Shown in pieces: positions 1 through 11,652 of a stretch of DNA of 64,000 bases. Below the pieces are notes generated by a model. It saw only the letters and a program-made list of their open reading frames with translations. It ran no database searches and was not told the DNA's origin. Every line of letters begins with the position of its first letter. Within the stretch, counting starts at the first letter, position 1. A program made the translations under genes and the position numbers. The stretch lies in assembly GCA_029207755.1 (NCBI GenBank), contig JARCOQ010000005.1, positions 55,579,563 through 55,643,562 on the forward strand. The letters run 5' to 3'. The DNA comes from Chamaea fasciata (lineage: Eukaryota > Chordata > Aves > Passeriformes > Sylviidae).

Positions 1-785
1 TTTGCTGGCAGAAATTCTGTAAGAGGTAAAAATACATTAAAGTAAATGGTTTCTCTCAAATTATTTACCTATACAGCTACTTAAAAAGAGATCTTTGTAA
101 TCTAAGACAACCCTCAAGGCTTAGCCCATCTTTTCCTCTGGTTTGATCCGCATTAAAGAGGAGTCCTAGTGGGATCTTCTAGAACACCACTGAGCTTCCA
201 TCTGATGCAAGCCCTATCCCACCCCAATGTCTCTCATGCCCGCAGTGATTTTAACCTGCTTCTCTCTCATGCTCGGTACTTCCTGAGTTGAGGAGGATTT
301 GACAAGTGGAAAACTGCAGCCTAGCCACAGAAATAGAGTGACTGAACTGGCGGGACACGAACGGTGGGAAGGGATCTGGGCTGGCCTGCTGCGTCCCATG
401 GACTCAATGCAGGACCACCACCTTCCTTTGTGCAGTGCTCTGGGAGGCCAAGGTGGAAAAGGCTCTAATGGAATTCCTGCAGGGACAGTTTTCACTGGCT
501 CAGTGGGAGCTGTTTGCACACAGACGCCACGGAGTAAGCTGCTAGGTGTTTATTAACTCAGCTTGCAAGAGGAGGGGAAGGGCAGAGGAAAACTGCTGAG
601 GGGAAAATGCCGGTTAAAAAGACAGACCACCACCCCCTGCTGTCCACCGGAGTTCGGGGAGCTGGGGCTGAGCGAGGTCCTTGTAACCTGTCTGGTAAGT
701 TTTAAAGGATGTTTTCCCTCTCTCTAACTGGCTGGTGCGTATGTGTGTTAGGAAACAGCAATTAAAATATTCAGCCAAGGGCCTA
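1..785. other. Single-copy sequence, nothing recognised
   Basis: I see no repeat tail, splice-flanked reading frame or RNA gene here. Short frames of up to about 100 codons occur on both strands but have no domain I recognise and overlap each other, as chance frames do. Confidence 0.5.
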
Positions 786-799
786 ACCCTTGACTGTTT

Positions 800-950
800 C
801 TGTGTTTCACGCCCCATTTAGTGGCGGCCCCGCGCCGGGGGCTCAGGGGGCGGCGTGGGGGGCACTGTGGGGCTGCCGGACCCTCGCCCGCCCTGAGGTG
901 CGGCCTTCCTTCTGTGCGATGCCGTGGCCGCAAGGCGAGAGATCCTTCGG
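800..950. promoter_or_regulatory. CpG-rich block (small CpG-island-like)
   Basis: The block is packed with CG dinucleotides (for example GGCGGCCCCGCGCCGGGGG, starting near 823) in a window that is otherwise CpG-poor, as vertebrate DNA usually is. Unmethylated CpG clusters commonly mark promoters or developmental enhancers. No TATA box or downstream first exon is recognisable on either strand, so promoter function is inference. It runs directly into a less GC-rich candidate conserved stretch at about 970-1090. Confidence 0.5.
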
Positions 951-969
951 GATGAATAGAGCCCTTGGC

Positions 970-1092
970 CTGTGGTTTAGGCCATCCAGCCGCTCTGCGT
1001 TCTTTGTCAGGGCCAAACAAGCTCCATATCATTACGCTGGCATTCGCTTGCCCAGTCTCATTATTAGGTACATTAGCTGTGGGAACTAAATC
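970..1092. promoter_or_regulatory. Candidate conserved non-coding element
   Basis: This stretch joins the CpG block and keeps several CpGs (CATTACGCTGG, CATTCGCTTG) within otherwise balanced composition. It also has TAAT-like cores (CATTATTAGG) typical of homeodomain sites. Retained CpGs outside a GC-rich island suggest constraint or lack of methylation. No coding frame is supported. The call rests only on sequence character. Confidence 0.3.
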
Positions 1093-1096
1093 CATG

Positions 1097-1134
1097 AAAA
1101 AAAAAAAAAAAAAAAAGAGAGAGAGAGAGAGAGG
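1097..1134. repeat. Compound microsatellite (A)n(GA)n
   Basis: A run of about 20 A is followed directly by about eight GA units. It is a simple-sequence repeat and likely length-polymorphic. No retrotransposon body is recognisable upstream on the plus strand, so I do not call it a poly(A) tail. Confidence 0.9.
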
Positions 1135-1509
1135 GAAAAGAGAGGGTGGAACTGGCTCACACAAAAAAAGGCTTTCCCAGCTCAGGCTAACAACTTGTGC
1201 CTATTAACTAAAAACGATCATTAGAAAATTCCCTGCAGACTTAAAGCTTCAGCAGAAGCTCGTTTCACGTATGCACTTGCCTTGTTACATGAACACATAA
1301 CCAGCCTTAAAGAAACATACCCTCCCACACTTGGATCGGGATTGGGAAAGGGGTTTTCAGGCAGGCACTGCACTGCCTTTAAAATAAATATTCTTTCTCC
1401 CTGCTTCTTCCAGCAATACTGCTTAAAAAATACTGTGCCAGTAGGAGATAATAAATCTATAGCCTTGAAAGGGGAAGGATATTCTAGGACAACCATGTCA
1501 GGTTGGGGT
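1135..1509. other. Single-copy sequence, nothing recognised
   Basis: Moderately AT-rich sequence between the microsatellite and the probable LTR. No repeat, gene or regulatory signature stands out. Confidence 0.4.
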
Positions 1510-2000
1510 GGTCACTGAAAAGAGACAACAACAAGTGGTTCCATATGAAAGGAAAGGTGTGGTAATGTCTTGACAAGCAATTCCATGGGTGAAGGTATGG
1601 GTGTTAACGTCTTTGAAATGGGTCTTAATGTCTCTACCAACTTCAAGCCGCAGGTTTGTTTCAGAACGCGGACAGTTGGACTCCTGAAGCAGACAAATGG
1701 GGCCGCACAAGGCGGAATTTCTGCGCTCTGGGATAAAATGACAGGTTCAAGGGGGGGATATGTGGCAGGTGGTTCAGAAAGGATGTACCTTCCCAGTACC
1801 TCAGCCAGTGGGGAAAGGAAGAGGGCAACATGCGGCCGGGAGTTCAGGATAAAAGAAGGCTGCACCCTCCGAAACCTCGAGAGAGAAAACACCGTGGGTC
1901 CGTGCTCCAGTGGACTCGCTCTCTTTATTCGAATAAAGTTGCAGGACTCCTTTGTCTCCTTTATGGACACTGGCTTTTCGTAGCGTGATTTTCCGTACAC
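1510..2000 (+). mobile_element. Probable solo LTR of an endogenous retrovirus
   Basis: The order of signals matches a retroviral LTR. A TATA-like ATAAAAG lies at 1849-1855. About 80 bases downstream is a poly(A) signal AATAAA at 1932-1937, and a U5-like T-rich segment runs to about 1999, ending in CA. The presumed U3 upstream is CpG-containing and compositionally unlike its flanks. A primer-binding site does not follow the 3' edge and no gag, pol or env-like frame lies on either side, so it would be a solo LTR left by recombination. The 5' edge (TG) is uncertain; candidates are near 1516 or 1559. I found no convincing target-site duplication. Both strands are open for over 130 codons here, which I treat as chance. 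Confidence 0.5.
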
Positions 2001-2815
2001 GTGGAACTTTATTTTTTTATATTATAGTGACCTTTTATACAGGTCAACCCACAGGAAAAAAATCATTGGAGATCAGGTCTCCATGAATTGCATGAAGATA
2101 GTTCTCTATAAACAGCCGACTATCTTTGTGAACAGTCATGGAATCTTCCCTGGCAGCTTTACTGTAATTGCAATGAACCACGAGGCAACAGGTAGATCCA
2201 TGGGGATCCCCAGGCTGCTCAGGAGCCATGGGGAGTTTTCCATTGGGTGAGAATGTAAGATGTGTCAACTCAGATGTCCCAGTTACTCTGACTTTTGGTG
2301 GTCCTTGTGCTTTTGGCACTGGGAAAGCTGGTCCCTGGAACATGTAGGTTGTCTGGTTTCTCTGGGACTTTTGTGGGTCTCACTTCCAGTGGTCCATGGC
2401 TTTCAAAGGTAGAAAATATTTCCGAGCTAAGCACAGAATCTGCTACTTGGTCAGTGGCTCAATTCACAGACCTCTGATTAAAAGTTTTTTCTCCCAGAAG
2501 ATGCTTTCTTTCTTAGTATTTCCTAATGCTAAGAATTTTTCAGGTTGTATGATAGTCTTTGTAGGAAATGATGAATTTTCCAGTTTCTCAGTCATGTGAA
2601 GATAAGCAGGACACATTGTCCCCTGGAGATTACAGGGGACAATATTTTCCTGACAGCAAAAACAAATGCACAAGCCTTTCCACCCTTAATGAAGTGGTTC
2701 TCTTCTGGTTACCAAGCATCAGAAACAGGTCCCTAAATTCAGTTGATTTAAATCAGTGATAAATAGCCATGGCTTAGCTATTCTCCCTCCCCTGAGTGGC
2801 TACCATTGACTGGTG
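2001..2815. other. Single-copy sequence, nothing recognised
   Basis: It starts with an AT-rich stretch (about 2008-2040) and then has ordinary composition. A 99-codon minus-strand frame (2044-2343) has no domain I recognise and no splice context. Confidence 0.4.
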
Positions 2816-3760
2816 TGATGGAGTAGGCAACTACAGCTGGGAGTTGAATGATGCTCCCCATTGGAAGGTAATCTGGGAACCAAGAGGGTGGCCAGGGTGG
2901 TGTCTCACCAACCAGGGTGCAGCCCTGCAGCACCTGAATGCAAGTTGTGTCACAGGACCTGAATGCCAGTGAGCAGGAGCAGCCATGTGGTCAGTGATGG
3001 CCAGGAAAATTTGGAGGAATGAGGCAGGACCCCCAGTATGGATCAGTGAGGTGCATGGCCAGGCACAGGCACAGCTGCTTTGTAGCTCATGCAAACATCA
3101 AGGCTGAGGGCCTTAACGGTGGCTCCCAAGAGAAGAGGAGAGTCTCCCAGTGAGGCTTTTCTCAGCTCTTTCCCAGCAGTCAGATCACACAGCTGCACCA
3201 CAGCTGGGCTGGGACACAGGCAGCTGAACCCCAGGGGTGTGCATTGGGGTCTAGCAAGCAGCTGGATGGGTGCAGAGGTGACACTGTTCTGCTGCTCCCA
3301 CAGCCCTTCACTGGAAATGGTGGGATGGACACAAGGAACCCATTCTGTCTCCCAGGCAGTTTCAGCAATGCTTTGCTTGCCCAGTGTTTGTCTTCTCTGG
3401 CCAGAGCTTTACAATGGAAGCAGCCACCCCTATAGACACTCTGGGCTGAGCAAGCCCTTGGCTTCCTGCGCTGGCATTCTTTCCTGGTGCTCCGTTTGCC
3501 CACCCAGGCTGCAAAAAATCTGCCTCACAAGGATGCCCCATCCATATGGCAGCCTAAGGTCATGCTCGTGTGTGGCTGTGCAACCAAAATGCAAGGATGC
3601 CAAAATCAGACTCTGTGATCTGCTTCCCTTTGGCTCATCCCTACCCCCTGTGGAGACCAATCATGGCATGCACCTGGAATAGATGCAGATTTAGGGAACC
3701 ACTTGACCAACAGGCTTGCATAGGTCTCATTCAAACATGTCAGCAGTTTTTACTCTAATC
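2816..3760. other. GC-richer block with an unassigned 197-codon open frame
   Basis: The block is richer in G and C than its surroundings. It holds a plus-strand ATG-to-stop frame at 3089-3682 (197 codons), long for this window. The predicted product has many Ser, Cys, Leu and Pro residues, no recognisable domain, signal peptide or repeat, and overlaps minus-strand frames. A chance frame or the relic of an unrecognised retroelement is more likely than a gene. Confidence 0.3.
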
Positions 3761-6180
3761 CCACTTCTCTTCAGTGCTTCTGAATGATGGCCACGATGCC
3801 AGCAAGCACAGTCTTAGCAGAAGGTTTATCTCCTTCCGTTTCCCCCTTGAGGGCACTTTTCTCCCAGATAAAAGTGTCTTTGGATCTGTCAGGCTGAAAG
3901 AAGAACTCCATAGTGCTCTGACTCCTCACGGAACAGATGGCAGGGAATGAGCAGCCTCGGTGCCCATTCAACACATTACAGGCTGGGATATTTAAGCAAC
4001 TCCTCTGCTGCTTCCTTATGAGATATCAGATCACAAACTAGACATCCTTGTCTTTCCCAGCAAAGCAGCAGAACCAAACTCCTGCTCAGAGCAGAGCTCA
4101 GCTTTGAGAGAAGTTAATGAGCAAGTTTTTGAGCATTTTGGGTTTCTCTCTGTCCCTGGACTCCAGCACAGAGGTATTGGGTAGATTAAGGACCACACAG
4201 GTTAATTTCGATCAAACTGATAAACAGAGATGTCTGGCACTGACAAAACGAGATAACATCCAAAACTGACCAGAACTTAAGAGCACAAATGACATGGACA
4301 GAACCCAATCAGACCTGCTTACCTTCCTCCTCCTTCTCACACCAGCAGCTCATGCTTCCTATAAAAGAAATTTAATATTTTGGAAAAAAGTCTCAGGAGC
4401 TAGGATATGTGTGCCATAAGGCCTTTCTCAGATGCCAAAGTAAGCAACTTGTGGAGATTTTAAAAAGGAAAAAAGTCTGCTAGAGTAAACCTGCATTGCA
4501 CTGTTCTTTCATCCTGATTGTTGCCAGCCTCTTTTGGGTCTGCTGACATTAAAAATTATTATCTGTTAAAAGATGTTGATTTCAGATGCTTACAGCTTTT
4601 CAAAGCACCTTTTTTTTTTTTTTTTCTGAGAAGGATATTTTCCCATCTTAGTCTGGAAAAAGGTGAATTTCTAGAAGTTTCAAATCCCAAACATGTAATT
4701 TTGTAAGAAGCTTTTGCACCAAAAAAAAAAAATTTCCTTCTTGAATGAAAAAGACAGAATGAACTGCTTTTGCTGTGGGAATAGCAAAAACTAGCCAAGA
4801 TGCAAAATATTTCATAATGCAGACATTTTCAGGTGTACTGTCTTCTTTTTACTAACCTGCTACTAGCACAGTGTCATACACACAAATCTTCCTGCAGGAC
4901 TTGTTTTTGGTGGAGCACAAGATGATCTGAAGAGTCCTGCTGCCTGTCCTTGGCTAAAAGTTTTGCCTTCTCAGCATCAGTTCCTGAGGAAAATGAAAGA
5001 TGTTCTTATTTTTGTCAAGTTCCACCAGTTCTAGCAGGTCCCAGCCAGTAATTTGGGAGTTCCTCAGAATTTTACAGCATCAGGTTGTTTATATGATGGC
5101 CCAATGTACCAATGAAATCAGAGCCAGAGGAATGAGTTTACATGGGTTTATTGTAGATATTATAAAAAGCTTTAGGCATCCCTCCCTCTGAGCACTTGCT
5201 CATGCATCAGGTATTCCCAAACCATGGGATTCTCTTGGTGCCAAATCCTTTTGGATGGTGCATTGATCCCATGGTACAAAAAGTTTTTGGAGTTTCTAGA
5301 TCAAACTGTTTTGACCATTTCTTTGGGGTTTTGGTTGTTTGGGGTTTTTCTATATGAGAAAACTAGAAAATTAAATAACTGTTTGCTTTTTGATTGTTTT
5401 TCTTTCAAAGAAAAAGAATGCTTTCTGTATTATTCTGCATAATTACAGAAAATAGTCGGTAAGAATAATTTCTTGAGCGACCCCTCTTCTCTTTATGTTC
5501 TGAGCTCAAGGGAGATCTGCTGTGAGAGGCAGCTGTTTCAGATGGAGAAAACTTCTTCCAGAATGTGATTTAAAAACATGATTTGAGTGTTATATTCAGT
5601 AAGACTGAGATAAAACAAATAATTTGATTGATGAACCTTCATTCAATTGACTTGCAAATGGTGATCATAGAACTTCGTGAAATTTTGGCTTTTGTTGAGT
5701 AATACATTTCTCAGTGGTGTCAGTTTTTTCTTAGGTGTGGAATGGAATCCTTCTTTCCTGACTAGCCCTAGAAATTATCTCATTGACCTATTTAAAATTT
5801 ATTTGTGTTGCTGTTGTGATCCATACACATATCTCAGTGGTCAACAGAAATATTTTGCTGCAAATATTTGAAGTTCCAGCCAGTTTACTGGAAAAAATGT
5901 CATCAGAGCTAATGTCCCTGTTCCCTGAGGAATGTAAATTCTGCAGTTAGGTTTCTAAAGCAAATCACAAATGTTCATTCCAGCTGCTTCATGGAGCTGT
6001 TCTGGAGGATTTAGGTAGAATTTACCCTGAAGCAGAAAAGCTTTTCCATAAAAAGTTCACTGGGCTGTTTGCGGTGAAGACCAAGCATGAGCAGGATGGA
6101 GAAGTGGGACTGATGTGCTGGAAACAGTGAATGAGAATTTGCTGAAAAATTACCACAATTTTCCTGGAACCACAGCTATC
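3761..6180. other. Mostly AT-rich single-copy sequence
   Basis: It contains a 16-base T run at 4610-4625 and a 12-base A run at about 4720-4731. These face each other about 100 bases apart and could pair as a hairpin. The part from 5200 to 5450 is T-rich. No gene or mobile-element body is recognised. Confidence 0.4.
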
Positions 6181-6345
6181 ATGGAATCATGGAATGGCTT
6201 TGGTTGGAAAGGACCTTAAGGATCATCCAGTTCCACTCCCCTGCCATGGGCAGGGACACCTGCCACTATCCCAGCTTGCTCAGAGCCCCATCCAACCTGG
6301 CCTTGGACACTTCGAGGGATAGAGCAACCACAGCTTCTCTGGGAA
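6181..6345 (-). mobile_element. CR1 non-LTR retrotransposon, 3' fragment
   Basis: The left edge carries the reverse complement of the CR1 octamer tail (ATGGAATCATGGAATGG). The reversed 3' UTR ('GCCATGGGCAGGGACACC' type) and the start of the ORF2 end region follow. It breaks off at 'CTTCTCTGGGA', so only about 165 bases of the 3' end remain. This is a typical severe 5' truncation from incomplete reverse transcription. Confidence 0.9.
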
Positions 6346-8824
6346 TTGATTCCTAAATGCCAATTGCAATAGGCATTGATCAATAAATAACAGTGACATT
6401 AATTGCTGTTAATACTAGTCTAACTAATATAATTACATGGGTTTTGATTTTTTTTCCTCTTTTCTGTTCTTTTGGGGGTTTTTAAATTGTTTTTTATGAT
6501 GTGAGCCACTGATTTTGCCTCCAGTTCAAAACTTGATCTAATTCCAGGAATGCCTGAAAACATTCACTGTATCTTTTCTGCTGGGAAAAAAAAATCTCAA
6601 CTTACTGTTAGCTCTCTGCTCCAAAAATAAAATGTACAGTACGTAACAAACGTGGTCTGACAGCATTTTCCCAGCTGGAAGGATGGAACTTCTTAATTGG
6701 TGTATAAATAAATAGTGGTTTGATCCTGCTCTTAAATATATATTAAAAAAAGAATTTGGTCTTGCCTCTAGTATGCATAGGAACAGATCTTCCTTTCTAA
6801 CAGAAACAGTAACAGAAAAGGACTTGTCAATGAACCCAATTTAAAAGCTAAATCTAACATCTGAACACACTGAAATAAATTGAAGTCCTGCTGGTGCTCT
6901 TGAGGAAGACCCATGAAGCTCCATGTGTCTCTTGACATATGGTTTCTGTACAACTTTATTTCATACATCATCATTTCTAATTGCTTTAAAGTTTGACATG
7001 AGAACCTCAAGTGTTGTTGAATCATCAAATAAATAGCTGCTTAGCAAGAAGATGCTCCTATGAATTGAGGTTTACCTTGTGTTTTCAGAGTAAAGGAAGT
7101 GATAATATAGATGGGGAGTTTACCTAGAATAATTGTGTCGTTTTCACTTTTGCTACCTGGCAATAAATTGAAACTAAATGCAGACACCAATCTGCAAATC
7201 CAGAAACTAGAAGAGGGACAATCACATTGGTCCAAACCCATGATATGTGTTTATTTGCTCCTCAAGTGCAACACGAGGCACCCTGAAGCTCTGAAATACT
7301 CATTTCTAGTGCGCCTGAACACTCCAGGTGCATTGCTTGGTTGAAGTTCCCTTGGCACTGGCGTTTTTACAGTAGGAGACATGCAGCAAACGCCCACATC
7401 CTGGAGCTTCTCACCCCAACTTGTTCTACTCTTGAGTCCAAACCAGAAGGATCCTCAGAAGCCCAAGAGCCTGACTTTTCTGGGATGTGTCTTCTTTTTC
7501 CTCATAGCCCAATAATTAACGATTCATCTCGAGAAAGGAGAAGGTCTATTTGGGGAAAAGTGGGAGAAATCCAAAGCTCATGAAAAGGGACAGCCCCGCC
7601 AAAACCAGCCAGTAAACATCTTGTTTCCTGGCCCCATCTGTGTGTAGCACACAGACCAGAGGCTTTGAAAAGCTCTCCCTGCCAGAATATGAGATAAATG
7701 TGTCATTAGGGAACTTCCTTTTTCTGTTTCTGGAGTGTTGGCACACCTTTGATTAAAATACTTCAGTTTAAAGCACAGTGCACCCATCTGGGTGTGTAAT
7801 ATTTGTATGAAGCTTAAGAGGGTCCTGCCATAACACTTCTGTCTCCCCCTTTGTGCAAAGTTGGACCAGAAATCTCATGAGAATGAGCTTACTCATGAGA
7901 TATCTGCTAATTCTGGCTTCCAGTTATGCTGTAAATAGTATGGGAACTGCCTTTCTAGCAGTTTTAGGGAATTTGGCTCCCTGCCATTGCTAGAAAAGCC
8001 CAAGCTGTGACCTAAGTGAAAAGCAAAGGGGAAAGAAAAATGCTACAGATTTCCAGAATGCTCTTTATTAGTGCCAGAAGTTTGTCTTCTCCCTATGTTC
8101 TTCTGCTCAGGTGGAATGGCGCCTGTTTGCAAGGACATGCTTTTGTGGGGTCAGGGACCTTGCAGAGGGCACAGTACTCTCTAATTAGGTACCTTAGTGG
8201 CTGGATACAGCTGTTCTGTGGAGTTTTTGAGGAACAGAAAGCTATGCCAAAAGCTGCATGGCAAGCTCAGGACTCTGTCTACAGCTCTTCAGCAATGGGG
8301 ACTCCTGATGCCATTGCTTCTTTCTTCTCCACCTCCTTCAGAGATGCTGAGATGGTGTCCTTTTCCCTACCCTGTGATTCTCTGGCCTGCCAGCTACCTG
8401 CCCGGCCTCCCATGTCTCATTTTCACTGCTGGGTCCAGGAACCCAAGGCTCTGCCCCATAGCAAAGCCCTTGGGCAGTTCTGTGTGCAAACAGTGTCTCA
8501 AAAAGAGGCTGGGCCTTAGCAGTCAGGTGGCTTTTTTAGTTTCAAGAAACCCTCTGTGCAAATAATCCTGGTACCTCAGAAAGCAATCTCTGCTTTCAAA
8601 ACTGAAGGAAAAGTCATGTGCTCTACAGGCCTTAACTTGAGTACTGGATTCTATCCCATATGCAAATTATTCTTAGCCCTGGTATCAAAAGTACTAGTAA
8701 GCATGTACCTATAAACACTCATTAGCTTTAACTACACTGAGTACACTTGTGAAAGGGGCTTGGGTTACCTGACTTAGTGCACTACTAAGAGTTTCTAAGG
8801 CTGACAATGTCACACAGAAATCAG
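6346..8824. other. Single-copy sequence, nothing recognised
   Basis: AT-rich up to about 6,800, with T runs near 6,450 and an A run near 6,585, then balanced composition. The longest open frame, 8016-8519 on the plus strand (167 codons), has no recognisable domain and is overlapped by another frame in the same direction. Confidence 0.4.
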
Positions 8825-9206
8825 TGGAATCAGAGAATTGTAGAATATTCTGAGTTGGCAGGGGCACACCAGGATCATCCAGTCCAACTCCTGGCCCTGC
8901 TCAGGACACCCCAACAATCCCACCCTGTGAATCCCTGCATTGTCCAAATGCTCCTGGTGCTCTGGCAGACTTGGGGCTGTGACCATTCCCTGGGGAGCCT
9001 GTTCAGAGCCCCAGCACCCTCTGGGGGAAGAACCTTTTCCTGATATCCACCCTAACCCTCCCCTGACACAGCTCCAGCCGTTCCCTCAGGTCCTGTCCCT
9101 GGTCACACAGCAGAGCTCAGGGCCTGCCCCTCCTCTTCCTCTCATGAGGAAGCTGCAGAACTGCTGTGAGCTCTGACCTCAGTCTCCTTTTCCCCAGATG
9201 AACAGT
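8825..9206 (-). mobile_element. CR1 retrotransposon, second subfamily ('CCTGGCCCTGCTCAGGACACC' type)
   Basis: The reversed tail at the left edge (GGAATCAGAGAATTGTAGAATATTCTGAGTTGG) leads into a 3' UTR distinct from the 'ATGGGCAGGG' type and then reversed ORF2 C-terminal codons. Element sense is the minus strand. It stops just after the 'TCTCCTTTTCCCCAG' position of the consensus, which is a 5' truncation. Its body is very similar to the copy at 25699-26203, so both come from one subfamily. Confidence 0.9.
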
Positions 9207-9429
9207 ACATGTAACACAGCCTTTTTTGCAGTATTAGTAGCCGAGTTATTGTGTTTTCATAATGACACTATGGTCACTTCCAAATATTTTTCAACAGTTA
9301 CTGAAAACACAACAGGTGGCTTAAAGTTTCCAGGAAGAGAACGGTCCCTTCAGTAATTAATTAAGTGAGCAATGATTATCACAGAAAACATCTTGTCTAA
9401 AGGCTGCATCACATTGAAAAGATGGTTGC

Positions 9430-9817
9430 TTCTCTGAGCAACCTGTGCCAGAGCCTCCCCACCCTCACAGGGAACAATTTCTTTCTCATGTCCAATCTAA
9501 ACCTGCCCTCTGTCAGTGTGAAGCCATTGCCCCTTGTCTTGTCACTCCAGGCCCTTGTCAAGAGTCTCTCTCCATCTTTCCTGTGGGCTCCCTTCAGGCA
9601 CTGCAAGGCCACAATGAGGTCCCCCCAAAGCCTTCTCCTCTCCAGGCTGAACAATCCCAATTCCCTCAGCCTTTCCTCCCAGCAGAGCTGCTCCATTCCT
9701 CTGATGCCCTTGGTGTCCCTGCTCTGGCCTGGCTCCAGCAGCTCCCTGTCCTTGCTGTGCTGGGCCCAGGGCGGGATGCAGCCCTGCAGGAGGGTCTCAG
9801 CAGAGTGGGGTGTATCT
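9430..9817 (-). mobile_element. CR1 retrotransposon fragment lacking its 3' end
   Basis: On the minus strand this encodes the C-terminal part of the CR1 ORF2 protein (endonuclease/reverse transcriptase), with the family-typical stretch ERLRELGLFSLERRRLWGDL. The frame is open for 139 codons (9409-9828). Unlike most copies, the 3' UTR and octamer tail are missing: the left edge starts inside the coding part at 'GCTTCTCTGAGCAACCTG'. CR1 copies are normally truncated at the 5' end, so a later deletion or rearrangement removed the tail. The copy at 15030-15569 is its close match in the opposite direction. Confidence 0.88.
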
Positions 9818-11637
9818 GATTCAAACATTATTTATTAGTTTGGGGGTTTTGTCCCAGCTGTTTTGCAAATTATTTTGTTCCCAATTCTAGGGTAAAAACA
9901 TGTCAGCTGTCATTTGTATTTTACTGTTTGTGAGTGTGAATATTGTGTCCCCTTCCACCTGACACAGTATCCAAACCCCCAACTCTTTAGAGTGGTTAAG
10001 TGTCTAATTGTCAGTATTTTCAATGGGGTTTAGATGCCTGTGACCTTTCAGACTGATTGAGTCATCTTCTAAAATTCAGTGCTGAAATAAATATCCTGAT
10101 TGGCCTCATGCAACTATGAGGGTCTGAGCACATGGGACTTGAGACTAGTTGTACAGGAGCCTTTGTAAAACATGGACTTTCAATCAAGTTCATGGGGAAC
10201 ACCTGTGGAAACCTCTGAGTACATGGCACACAGACTCCAAACAATTTTCCAGTGGCTTGTGTTGAGGAATGTTATGTACTGAAGTTTCTCACTGTATTTA
10301 CTTTTCGAGCTCTTCATGTTGTAGCAAGTAACATACACACACACACACACTCTCACAAGGTCTTTGCAAACATCTGTGGGGACACCAAATATGCAAATTG
10401 TAGCCACAACAAATTCTTCATAAACAGCCAAGAAGCTGAAACAGATTTTCATAAAGCCTTTGTTAAATGGTGAAAATATCAGCAGTCACTGAAGCCCTTT
10501 TAGTCAGCATGTATCCCCAGAAGGGCTGCATCATACGAAGAGTTTCAGTACCCACCAGGAAATCCTCTACAGAGGACTAGAGGCTCCTCCTCCTTCTTTG
10601 TAAGACTCTTGTGAGCAAAAAGTGAGTAATGTGTAGTTATTTGCACGGGCAGCCATCAGACATTGGGTGCATTCAGGAATGTTTATGAATTCCATTGCTG
10701 CAGTATCCAAGCATCCCCCAGCTGTTTTATGCATTGCTTCTTAAGCTCCATGTAACAGGGATCTATCCATCCCATTTTCCAGGTCCAGCACCTGATCACA
10801 GCTGGGACAGTTCATAATGCCAGTGCTCTGGAAGAGCATAAAGGGGCAGAGGGACATCTAGTGGGATCTCTACTCTCTCTGCATTTGCAAGCCACCAGAA
10901 ATCTCCTCACAGGGTTCACCTCACCTGTGACACATCTTCAGGGCAGCACCCAGATCCTTCACTTCATGAGGGTGCTGGGGCTGGACTGTGATTCAGGCTA
11001 TGGATCATGTGTTTATACTTTCTGAAGATTCACAGCCTGCTGTGAGTAAAGGCAAGAGCAGTGACTAATCTGATTTCTGTCAGAGAGCTCACCTTGACAG
11101 ACTTTCAGCAGCAGTGAGGTTGAAGGCATTTTGAAGGTTATCTTCATAAAAAAAGGACTGGCAACTTACACTGGAAAAAACCAAAAGTGTGATTAGCAAC
11201 TTCTTTCTTGACACTACTGATGGCTGAGTGATTACAATGCATTGTATTGCCCTTTTCAGCTGGTGAAGAACAACAGTTTCATCCACTGAAGGCAAAAGGC
11301 TATGAGAATTTACATTAGCCAGGGGTCTGTGACTAAAGTAGTGTGTCCATGCATCCAGTTTGCAAGCTCTTCGTTCCCTGCAACTGTCCTCAAGTTGTTT
11401 GTGCTAGAAGAGCAGGATTTCTCGCTGGCCAACATATGAAGAATCCCTTCTAGTCACTGAACTTGTCTTTGAGGCATCATGGAAACTGGCTTTTTTAGGG
11501 AAGCAATACCTGAACCAGAGGAGAATTCAGCCAGGTTGCAGGTACAGCATGGCTCTGAAAGCTCAGGACATGATCACCATCTTACAGAGACCATAATTTG
11601 TTTACATGGCAGTAAGACACCAAGGATGAGCAAGGGA
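9818..11637. other. Single-copy sequence with an (AC)n microsatellite
   Basis: Apart from the dinucleotide run at 10334-10350 I recognise nothing. Short frames on both strands are unremarkable. Confidence 0.4.
10334..10350. repeat. (AC)n microsatellite
   Basis: About eight AC units, preceded by ACAT and followed by TCTCAC. Confidence 0.85.
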
Positions 11638-11652
11638 GGTGTGTGTGTGTGT
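11638..11652. repeat. (GT)n microsatellite abutting a CR1 tail
   Basis: About seven GT units directly precede the reversed tail of the CR1 copy at 11653-11999. On the element strand this reads as an (AC)n run next to the 3' end. It may have arisen from the insertion site or from expansion at the tail. Confidence 0.85.

Noticed and set aside
1512..2000. Minus-strand frame of 162 codons as a gene
   Set aside because: It coincides with the probable LTR, whose plus strand has the TATA and poly(A) signals, and is most simply a chance frame.
3089..3682. Plus-strand open frame of 197 codons as a protein gene
   Set aside because: No recognisable domain, no Kozak or splice context, and overlapping frames on the other strand. 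The length is plausible by chance in a GC-richer block.
9409..9828. Open frame as an intact CR1 ORF2 gene
   Set aside because: It covers only the C-terminal end; the endonuclease and catalytic reverse transcriptase core are absent, so the copy is dead.
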